From assembly GCF_014837045.1 (NCBI RefSeq), contig NZ_JACSPR010000005.1, positions 46,190 through 110,189 on the forward strand: DNA of 64,000 nucleotides, given 5' to 3'. This document shows, in pieces, positions 25,862-32,437 of the stretch. The position numbers were made by a program, and so were the translations under genes. The notes under the pieces were generated by a model. It saw nothing but the letters and a program-made list of their open reading frames with translations. It did no database searches and was not told the origin of the DNA. Within the stretch, counting starts at the first letter, position 1. Each line of letters opens with the position of its first letter. This DNA is from Corynebacterium gallinarum (lineage in GTDB: Bacteria; Actinomycetota; Actinomycetes; Mycobacteriales; Mycobacteriaceae).

Positions 25862-26506
25862 ATGGAGATTCTCGGTTTCGCGGCAGGTCCCTACAAGACC
25901 AACTGTTATGTCGTTGTCGGTGACGGTGAGGTGGCGATCATCGATCCCGGTATGCACACCCACGATGATCTGGTGGAGTACATCACCACCAATAAACTCA
26001 CCGTGGACAAGATCGTGCTCACCCACGGTCACATCGACCACACCCGGGATGCGGGGGTGGTGGCCAGGCGTTTCAACGCACCGGTCTACATCCACCCCGA
26101 TGATGTGTTCTTCCTGGAGGCCTACAAGGGCAGCGGCACCCGCACCGCCATGCTGTTCGACGCCGATAACATGCTCTCACCGGAGTCCACCATCGATCTC
26201 GTCGACGGGGAGACCATCACCCTGGCTGGCGAGGAGTTCACCCTCCGGCACGCGCCGGGACATTCGCCCGGATGCACCATGCTGGTGGGGCAGGACTACT
26301 GCTTCTCCGGTGATGTGCTGTTCAAGGGGTCCATCGGCCGCACCGATTTCGAGTTCGCTGATGAGGAGGCGATGACCCGCTCCCTGCGCACCGTCGTGCT
26401 GCAGCTGGATGACGCCCTGCAGATCCTGCCCGGTCATGGTCCCACGACCACCATGCGGGCGGAGCGGATGGGCAACCCGTTCCTGCGTGCGCTGCGTCCG
26501 AACTGA
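25862..26506 (+). CDS. MBL-fold metallohydrolase (glyoxalase II-like)
   Basis: A 214-residue zinc hydrolase with the motif THGHIDHT near residue 59, the further ligand in HAPGHSPG near 130, FSGDVLF near 148 and the final LPGHGPTT. Family members hydrolyse thioesters such as S-lactoyl conjugates; the substrate here is unknown. In mycobacteria the orthologue also sits between the cyclophilin gene and hisS. No Shine-Dalgarno precedes the ATG. Confidence 0.88.
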   Translation: MEILGFAAGPYKTNCYVVVGDGEVAIIDPGMHTHDDLVEYITTNKLTVDKIVLTHGHIDHTRDAGVVARRFNAPVYIHPDDVFFLEAYKGSGTRTAMLFDADNMLSPESTIDLVDGETITLAGEEFTLRHAPGHSPGCTMLVGQDYCFSGDVLFKGSIGRTDFEFADEEAMTRSLRTVVLQLDDALQILPGHGPTTTMRAERMGNPFLRALRPN

Positions 26507-26549
26507 CGCCAAACCTGATCCTGTCTCCGACCCGTCCACGATGAAAAGG

Positions 26550-26555
26550 TATCGT
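26550..26555 (+). promoter_or_regulatory. -10 element for a probable leaderless hisS transcript
   Basis: TATCGT ends 8 nt before the hisS GTG. The only purine run (AAAAGG) lies 14 nt from the start codon, too far for a good Shine-Dalgarno. Confidence 0.4.
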
Positions 26556-26563
26556 TAGCAACC

Positions 26564-27853
26564 GTGAGTGACAAGAACACCAAAACCGAGAAGATCCAGC
26601 CGTTTTCCGCACCGAAGGGTGTACCGGATTACGCACCGCCACGCTCGGCGGCGTTCGTCGCCGTCCGCGACGCCTTCATCAGACAGGCGCATCTGGCGGG
26701 ATTTGAGCATATCGAGCTGCCGATCTTCGAGGACACCGGCCTGTTCGCCCGTGGTGTGGGTGAATCCACCGATGTGGTGAGCAAGGAGATGTACACCTTC
26801 GCCGACCGCGGTGAGCGTTCCGTCACCCTGCGCCCGGAGGGCACCGCCGGTGTCATGCGTGCGGTCATCGAGCACAGCCTGGATCGCGGTCAGCTGCCGG
26901 TCAAGCTCAACTATGCCGGGCCGTTCTTCCGCTATGAGCGCCCCCAGGCGGGTCGTTACCGTCAGCTCCAGCAGGTCGGTGTGGAGGCCATCGGTGTTGA
27001 TGATCCGGCCCTGGATGCCGAGATCATCGCCCTGGCCGACCGCAGCTACCGGTCCCTGGGCCTGACCGGTTTCCGCCTCGAGCTGACCAGCCTGGGGGAT
27101 AGCAACTGCCGTCCCGCCTACCGCCAGAAGCTCCAGGATTTCCTCTTCAACCTGCCCCTGGATGAGGAGACCCGCCGCCGCGCCGAGATCAACCCGCTGC
27201 GGGTGCTCGATGACAAGCGTGCGGAGGTCCGCGAGATGACCGCGGATGCTCCACTCATGCTCGACCACCTCGATGACGAGTGCCGCACCCACTTCGAGAC
27301 CGTCACCGGCCTGCTCGATGACATGGGTGTGCCCTACGAGATCAACCCACGTATGGTCCGTGGCCTTGACTACTACACCAAGACCACCTTCGAGTTCATC
27401 CACGACGGCCTCGGTGCACAGTCCGGTATCGGTGGCGGTGGGCGTTACGACGGCCTCATGGCCCAGCTCGGCGGCCAGGACCTCTCCGGCATCGGTTACG
27501 GCCTGGGTGTGGATCGCACCATCCTCGCACTCGAGTCCGAGGGCGTGGCCGTCGGCCAGGAACGTCGCGTGGATGTCTATGGTGTGCCCCTCGGCCAGGC
27601 TGCGAAGAAGGCGATGGCCGGTGTTATCAACGATCTGCGTGCCGCCGGCATCAGCGCCGACATGTCCTACGGTGACCGCGGGCTCAAGGGTGCGATGAAG
27701 GGTGCGGACCGTTCCGGTTCCCTCTACACCCTGGTGCTCGGCGAGAATGAGCTGAGCAACGGCACCGTCGCGGTCAAGGACATGCGTGCCCACGACCAGC
27801 AGGATATCGCCCTGTCTGAGGTGGTCTCCATCCTGCGGGCGAAGCTGGCCTAG
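26564..27853 (+). CDS. hisS: Histidyl-tRNA synthetase
   Basis: A 429-residue class II synthetase charging tRNA-His. It shows motif 1, motif 2 with [13 protein letters not shown], the histidine-binding motif [13 protein letters not shown], motif 3 [13 protein letters not shown] and a C-terminal anticodon-binding domain. The GTG at 26564 gives [23 protein letters not shown]; the KGVPDY segment starts the conserved part. Confidence 0.97.
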   Translation: MSDKNTKTEKIQPFSAPKGVPDYAPPRSAAFVAVRDAFIRQAHLAGFEHIELPIFEDTGLFARGVGESTDVVSKEMYTFADRGERSVTLRPEGTAGVMRAVIEHSLDRGQLPVKLNYAGPFFRYERPQAGRYRQLQQVGVEAIGVDDPALDAEIIALADRSYRSLGLTGFRLELTSLGDSNCRPAYRQKLQDFLFNLPLDEETRRRAEINPLRVLDDKRAEVREMTADAPLMLDHLDDECRTHFETVTGLLDDMGVPYEINPRMVRGLDYYTKTTFEFIHDGLGAQSGIGGGGRYDGLMAQLGGQDLSGIGYGLGVDRTILALESEGVAVGQERRVDVYGVPLGQAAKKAMAGVINDLRAAGISADMSYGDRGLKGAMKGADRSGSLYTLVLGENELSNGTVAVKDMRAHDQQDIALSEVVSILRAKLA

Positions 27854-27859
27854 CAGCGC

Positions 27860-27870
27860 GCTTGTCGACG
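27860..27870 (-). repeat. Intergenic copy of the repeated motif CGTCGACAAGC
   Basis: An exact copy in the short gap between hisS and the convergent FMN reductase gene, flanked by a short CAGCG/CGCTG inverted repeat. It belongs to the set of at least 19 copies of CGTCGANAAGC listed under findings. Confidence 0.7.
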
Positions 27871-27882
27871 AACCGCTGAGCG

Positions 27883-28560
27883 CTACTGCCCGCCGTCGTG
27901 ACCCTTGAGTAGATCGGCGAATGAGGTGAAGCCCTCACCCGGGGTGACCCCGGTGCGGCGGTAGGACAGATCCGCGTCCTGGTTGGCGGTGGCGCCACCC
28001 AGGCCCTGCACGCTGCCGTAGTCCTGGAGCATGAGGGTGGCCAGTTCCCCGGCCGCCCGGTTGACGCGGCGTTCGAACTCCACACCCGCCTCGGTGCCGA
28101 AGTCGGCGGTGGCGGCGAACACGCCGGTGGGGACCACCACAGCGCGCAGGTAGTTGAACATCGGTCGGATCGCATGATCGAGCACCAGGGAGTGGCGTTC
28201 GGTGCCGGCGGAGGCGGCGATGAGGGTGGGCAGCCCCACGATGGTCTTCGGATCCAGGGCGTCGAAGAACATCTTGAAGATGCCTGAGTAGCTGGCGGTG
28301 AACACCGGGGTGACGGCGATCAACCCGTCGGAGTGCGCCAGGCGTTCCTTCGCGGCATCAAGGACGGGGGAGCTCATGCCCGCGCTGGTGAAGGCGGTGG
28401 CCAGGTCGAAGATGAGATCGCGGATCTCGATGACCTCGATGTCCACGGACTCACCGCGGGCGGTGACAGCCGCCTCGACGGCATTGGTGAGCTGGTCGGC
28501 CACGGAGCGGGTTGTCGACGGGTTGGACAGTCCCGCGGTGACCACGGTGAGTGTGCGCAT
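27883..28560 (-). CDS. NADPH-dependent FMN reductase, partner of the adjacent monooxygenase
   Basis: A 225-residue flavodoxin-like reductase: N-terminal VVTAGLSNPSTTRSVADQL is the FMN-phosphate loop, and TPVFTASYSGIFKMFFDALD is the flavin-binding segment of the NADPH-dependent FMN reductase family. It should supply reduced FMN to the luciferase-like monooxygenase whose stop lies 22 bp upstream. From memory, this partnered pair was named after C. efficiens genes CE1758/CE1759. The start ATG 28560 has AGAGG upstream; a longer in-frame ORF only overlaps the neighbour. Confidence 0.88.
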   Translation of the reverse strand: MRTLTVVTAGLSNPSTTRSVADQLTNAVEAAVTARGESVDIEVIEIRDLIFDLATAFTSAGMSSPVLDAAKERLAHSDGLIAVTPVFTASYSGIFKMFFDALDPKTIVGLPTLIAASAGTERHSLVLDHAIRPMFNYLRAVVVPTGVFAATADFGTEAGVEFERRVNRAAGELATLMLQDYGSVQGLGGATANQDADLSYRRTGVTPGEGFTSFADLLKGHDGGQ

Positions 28561-28582
28561 GGGGTGAACCTCTATTCTGCGT

Positions 28583-29704
28583 TTATTCCGCGCCTGCTGG
28601 CTGACCGGGGCTGACCTTGAAGTGCGGGTGCTCCGGGTTCTCCAGCAGGGTGCGGTGGGTCGGTGGGTCGGAGGGGACGTGGTCGGGACGACGTTCCTCC
28701 ATGCGGCGGCGGACCTCCGGGACCACATCGCGGCCGAGGCGTTCGATCTGGTCGAGGACCACCTCGAGGGGGAGTCCGGCATGGTCGATGAGGAAGAGCT
28801 GACGCTGGTAGTCGCCCACCCAGTCGGCGAATTCCATGGTGCGCTCGATGACCTGCTCCGCGGTGCCCACGGTCAGCGGGGTCATGCGGGTGAAGTCCTC
28901 CATGGAGGGGCCGTGGCCGTAGACCGGTGCGTTGTCGAAGTACGGGCGGAAGAAATCCTTGGCCTGGGACTCGGTATCACCGATGAAGACCTGACCACCC
29001 AGGCCCACGATGGCCTGGTCGGCCTGTCCGTGGCCGTAGTACTCGAAACGCTGGCGGTAGAGGTTGACCATCTGGGCGGTGTGTTCCTTGTTCCAGAAGA
29101 TGTTGTTGTGGAAGAACCCGTCACCGTAGAAGGCGGCCTGTTCGGCGATCTCGGTGGAGCGGATGGAACCGTGCCAGACAAATGGTGCCACACCGTCCAG
29201 GGGTGCCGGGGTGGAGGTGTAACCCTGCAGCGGGGTGCGGAACTTGCCCTGCCAGTTCACCACGTCTTCACGCCACAGGCGACGCAGCAGGTGGTAGTTC
29301 TCGATCGCCAGGGGGATGCCCTGGCGGATGTCCTTGCCGAACCACGGGTAGACCGGGCCGGTGTTGCCGCGGCCCATCATCAGATCCACGCGACCACCGG
29401 AGAGGTGCTGGAGGAAGGCGTAATCCTCGGCGATCTTCACCGGGTCGTTGGTGGTGATCAGGGTGGTGGCGGTGGAGAGCAGCAGGTTCTTGGTCTGCGC
29501 TGCGATATAGGCGAGGTGGGTGGTGGGGGAGGAGGGGACGAAGGGTGGGTTGTGGTGCTCGCCGGTGGCGAAGACATCGAGGCCGACCTCCTCGGCCTTG
29601 AGCGCGATCTGGGTCATCGCGTGGATGCGCTCGCCCTCGGTCGGGGTGGTGCCGTTGGTGGGGTCGGTGGTTACGTCACCGATGGTGAAGAGGCCGAACT
29701 GCAT
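28583..29704 (-). CDS. Luciferase-like FMN-dependent monooxygenase
   Basis: A 373-residue TIM-barrel flavin monooxygenase of the bacterial luciferase superfamily. Family landmarks are TGEHHNPPFVPSSP near residue 47, LLLSTATTLITTNDP near 74, GGRVDLMMGRGN near 102 and FVWHGSIRSTEIAEQAA near 175. It would oxygenate an unknown organic substrate using FMNH2 from the FMN reductase encoded just downstream. No enzyme of a known degradative pathway is nearby, so the substrate cannot be inferred. Confidence 0.9.
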   Translation of the reverse strand: MQFGLFTIGDVTTDPTNGTTPTEGERIHAMTQIALKAEEVGLDVFATGEHHNPPFVPSSPTTHLAYIAAQTKNLLLSTATTLITTNDPVKIAEDYAFLQHLSGGRVDLMMGRGNTGPVYPWFGKDIRQGIPLAIENYHLLRRLWREDVVNWQGKFRTPLQGYTSTPAPLDGVAPFVWHGSIRSTEIAEQAAFYGDGFFHNNIFWNKEHTAQMVNLYRQRFEYYGHGQADQAIVGLGGQVFIGDTESQAKDFFRPYFDNAPVYGHGPSMEDFTRMTPLTVGTAEQVIERTMEFADWVGDYQRQLFLIDHAGLPLEVVLDQIERLGRDVVPEVRRRMEERRPDHVPSDPPTHRTLLENPEHPHFKVSPGQPAGAE

Positions 29705-29734
29705 GGGGGGATCCTAACTCGTCAAGGTTTTTGT

Positions 29735-29744
29735 TGATATATCA
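29735..29744 (-). promoter_or_regulatory. Candidate operator/promoter of the monooxygenase operon
   Basis: The perfect 10-bp palindrome TGATATATCA lies about 30 bp before the monooxygenase start and contains a TATATC -10-like hexamer on the minus strand. TAGGAT at 29718-29713 is a second possible -10. A repressor at the palindrome would block this promoter; this is inference. Confidence 0.35.
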
Positions 29745-29775
29745 CCAATGTAGCTATTGTTGTCACATCATGCAA

Positions 29776-30504
29776 CTATCGCAGCTCCACCATTTCGATG
29801 AGACTGCGCATATCCCGGCCACTGATCAGGCGCAGTGGCTTCTGGCCCGGCTTCCCATGTTCGGTCACAATCACCGACCAGGGCAGCTCCGGACCCGTCA
29901 TCACATCGATGACCTCCTGGGCGGTTGCGGTCCGTGGCATGAACACCGCGGAGTCGGAGGTTTCGGCATAATCGAGCACCTCGGCGACGGTGGAGGCATC
30001 CAGGATGGAGTTGTCGGAGAGATCGGCGGCCACCCACCGGGCAATCGTGTTGGTGGTCAGCAGCGCCACATAGGAATTGCCGTCATAGACCGGGAACTGG
30101 GAGATCTCGGTGGTTCGGATGATCTTCAGGGCATCGGCGATCGGGTCATCCACCTGCAGTGAGCGCACCGTCTGATGGGACAGCACCTGCAACGCAACCG
30201 GTGGATCAAGCAGCAGGTCACGGATGTGCTGGATCGTGGCCACGGTGTCGGGGCGGGGATCGGCGATCGGGCGCAGGTTGTTGTAGGGGCCGTGACTGAT
30301 GGCATTGCGAAGTTCCGCGAACGCATCCAGGGCCTCCGACTGCTGCGCGGAGATGAGGTGTTTCTTCTCCGCCAGGCGCACCATCCACCGGAAACTGTCC
30401 GACCGTTTCGCATTGAGCTGGGTGCGCAGATGCGCCTCAATGTCATTGAAGGCCGCCAGGAAGGCGACTGCCGGATCGGTGGGGGTCTCATCAGGGGCGC
30501 TCAT
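29776..30504 (-). CDS. HEPN-like domain fused to a CBS pair
   Basis: A 242-residue cytoplasmic protein without membrane segments. Residues 1-95 are helical and contain RNAISHG (Arg66 to His71), matching the HEPN R-x4-H motif preceded by ALDAFAELRN. Residues 100-235 resemble two CBS domains (SLQVDDPIADALKIIRTTEISQFPVYD, then a second repeat ending SVIVTEHGKP), which usually bind adenine nucleotides. HEPN domains often act as RNases or nucleic-acid-binding modules, so a nucleotide-controlled activity is possible but unproven. Start ATG 30504 or GTG 30510. It stands alone between the monooxygenase and tyrosinase genes. Confidence 0.65.
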   Translation of the reverse strand: MSAPDETPTDPAVAFLAAFNDIEAHLRTQLNAKRSDSFRWMVRLAEKKHLISAQQSEALDAFAELRNAISHGPYNNLRPIADPRPDTVATIQHIRDLLLDPPVALQVLSHQTVRSLQVDDPIADALKIIRTTEISQFPVYDGNSYVALLTTNTIARWVAADLSDNSILDASTVAEVLDYAETSDSAVFMPRTATAQEVIDVMTGPELPWSVIVTEHGKPGQKPLRLISGRDMRSLIEMVELR

Positions 30505-30530
30505 AACCACCCACTGTAGCTTCGGGGCCT

Positions 30531-30595
30531 GCTTCTCGACGCCGCGAGCACCCCACCCCGACGCGCCCCGTGGCGGGGTCGGGGCGTCGACAAGC
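30531..30595 (-). terminator. Terminator of the tyrosinase operon, bounded by two inverted motif copies
   Basis: CCCCGAC (30556-30562) pairs with GTCGGGG (30578-30584) around an inner CCCCG/CGGGG stem. The hairpin is flanked by GCTTCTCGACG (30531-30541) and CGTCGACAAGC (30585-30595), two inverted copies of the repeated 11-mer, which can extend the stem. The second copy abuts the tyrosinase stop codon. Confidence 0.6.
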
Positions 30596-31842
30596 TAGCG
30601 CACGCTCAGCGCCCGCGTGGACCCGGTCAGGGAGATCTCGAAGACCTCATCGGTTTCCCTGCACCGGATCTGCGCGGACCCGGCGGGTGCCGGCCCCGGG
30701 GTCAGTTCGGCGCTGAAGGCGAACCAGATGCGCACCTCATCGTAGGGGCGGTTATCCACCACCGGTTCGTGGATGATGGTCGGCTCGGCGTGGAGGAGGG
30801 AATAGGGTGGCTGCAGAGCGCTGGTGGGCAGCACCTCGAACGTGACGGGTTGCGCCGCCTGGACACGGAAGAGTGCGTACCGACGTTCCACATCCCCGGC
30901 CATCACATTGGTGAAATTGAGCCCAGTGGTCATCTGCTGCACCGAGGGCGGATCCGTGTCGTAGATATAACCCATGGACCGGCGGTGATCCAGGCAGTTC
31001 GCCGGGGTGGGGGAGGTCGAGTCCAGATAGGCCATCTCATCATGGAGATTATGACCCGGAGGCCCCTGTCCATCCGGGAGGTAGTCCCCGGCGTGGGTCT
31101 GCTGCCAGCGCGCCCAGATCAGATCGACGAAGGCGTGGTGGAGGAAGAACACCGGGTCATTCGGGGAGGTGCCCGGCCCCATGTCACCACCCACCCACAC
31201 ATGGACCCGGTTGTGCATCGCGGGCCCGTTCGGCCATCCCTCCAGCTGGTTGCGGAAGCTGTCCACACTGCCCGGGTGCCACGGGTCGGTGTCATACACC
31301 GGCAGGTCAGTGATGCAGGCCCTCACATCAGCCGGGGTCGGGAGCGTGGGTACCGCCAGTCCCAACTGGCGCCGCAGCCCACCGGGGCGTCGGGTGAAAC
31401 CCATGCCCCATTCCACCAGGACCTCCCACCCGGCGAACGGGCCGGTGTTCACCGTGGAATCAGGACCGGTGCCATTGCCGCCGATGTAGATGCGGCCACG
31501 GTCCGGATCGGTGTTCCACAGTGGTGCGGCGGCGCCGGCGGCGGAATCAGCAGCCCAATCCCAGTAGGGCAGGGTCACCGACAGATCCTTATCCTGCAGC
31601 GCCAGTTCGAATTCCCGGCAGTAATAACGGTGCCACGGCAGGAACGCCGGCCCGCGGTGGGCAGAGTTGCGCAGCAGGTGCCCACCTGATTCCCAGGGGA
31701 AGACGGTGGCCTCATGCATGGAGTGGTGGTGTTGTTCGGTGAAGTAATCGTAGGTGCCGTCCGCCTTGAGCGCGTTCACCGCCGCCTGGAACCTCTCCAG
31801 CTGGTCATCGGTCAGCGAATAGATGTTCTGCCTGATGTCCAT
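30595..31842 (-). CDS. Tyrosinase (type 3 copper protein)
   Basis: A 415-residue di-copper oxidase that would oxidise phenols to quinones. The CuA site has one of His38-43 plus His62 and His71 in HRGPAFLPWHRYY. The CuB site has His210 and His214 in HNRVH and the pair His235/236 in FFLHHAFVD. The residue after the first CuB His is Asn, which is associated with tyrosinase rather than catechol-oxidase activity in studied enzymes. A further beta-rich region of about 110 residues follows. No signal peptide is seen. A small His-rich gene sits 3 bp upstream in the same operon. Confidence 0.93.
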   Translation of the reverse strand: MDIRQNIYSLTDDQLERFQAAVNALKADGTYDYFTEQHHHSMHEATVFPWESGGHLLRNSAHRGPAFLPWHRYYCREFELALQDKDLSVTLPYWDWAADSAAGAAAPLWNTDPDRGRIYIGGNGTGPDSTVNTGPFAGWEVLVEWGMGFTRRPGGLRRQLGLAVPTLPTPADVRACITDLPVYDTDPWHPGSVDSFRNQLEGWPNGPAMHNRVHVWVGGDMGPGTSPNDPVFFLHHAFVDLIWARWQQTHAGDYLPDGQGPPGHNLHDEMAYLDSTSPTPANCLDHRRSMGYIYDTDPPSVQQMTTGLNFTNVMAGDVERRYALFRVQAAQPVTFEVLPTSALQPPYSLLHAEPTIIHEPVVDNRPYDEVRIWFAFSAELTPGPAPAGSAQIRCRETDEVFEISLTGSTRALSVR

Positions 31843-31845
31843 GGG

Positions 31846-32187
31846 TCACGCCCCCGTCTCCGGGGTGCGGTGGTGGGAATGGTCCCCGTTGTGTTCTCCG
31901 CCGTGCTGTCCATCCTCCGGCGGGTGGAGCTGCCAGTACTCATCGCTGGTCCGGATGAGCTGATCCACCACCTCATCCAGGGTGTCAAACTCCACATACA
32001 TGTGTGCGGTGGGGGAGTAATACTTCCCATTGACATAGGCGACCTCAACGGGGGTGCCGTCCAGGGCCAGGGAGATGCCGTCCTCATCCTCGGTGATATC
32101 CACCTGGATATCCCGGGAGCGGTACGATTCCCGCCGCGGTTGTCCTGGTGGCGGGGCTTCATCGTGTCTGCCGCGGGTGTCGTTCAT
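31846..32187 (-). CDS. Small His-rich protein, MelC1-like tyrosinase partner
   Basis: A 113-residue acidic protein with no signal peptide. The core (VDITEDEDGISLALDG, then VEVAYVNGKYYSPTAHMYVEFDTLDEVVDQLI) has the layout of the Streptomyces MelC1 copper chaperone: a short beta segment naming a DG turn, an aromatic strand and a terminal helix. The C-terminal 28 residues contain six His, suited to carry copper. The start ATG 32187 has GGGAGA upstream, and the tyrosinase ATG follows its stop by 3 bp. Role as copper-loading partner is inferred from position and layout; sequence similarity to MelC1 is weak. Confidence 0.6.
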   Translation of the reverse strand: MNDTRGRHDEAPPPGQPRRESYRSRDIQVDITEDEDGISLALDGTPVEVAYVNGKYYSPTAHMYVEFDTLDEVVDQLIRTSDEYWQLHPPEDGQHGGEHNGDHSHHRTPETGA

Positions 32188-32423
32188 GGTGGTCTCCCGA
32201 TCTCTCTGGTGCTGCAACCGAGGTGCTGCTTGAGGGGCTTGAGCGCGGGCGCGCGACCCTCACCACCTCAGCCTAGGAAGAACCCCGGAGGCATACAACA
32301 GATCTGCTACTCCGTTCTCATAACGTTTCGGCCCATTCCACAGCTGTTTCATGCAACTTTCACACCACACCCCACACCATGTCCCGCACTGCGGCGGGTG
32401 GCTCCCGTGTCCACCCCGGATGG

Positions 32424-32429
32424 CACAAT
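32424..32429 (+). promoter_or_regulatory. Extended -10 for a probable leaderless SNF2 transcript
   Basis: TGG-CACAAT ends 8 nt before the helicase ATG, with no Shine-Dalgarno. The same TGG-CACA.T arrangement at the same distance precedes yajC. Confidence 0.4.
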
Positions 32430-32437
32430 GAACAACC

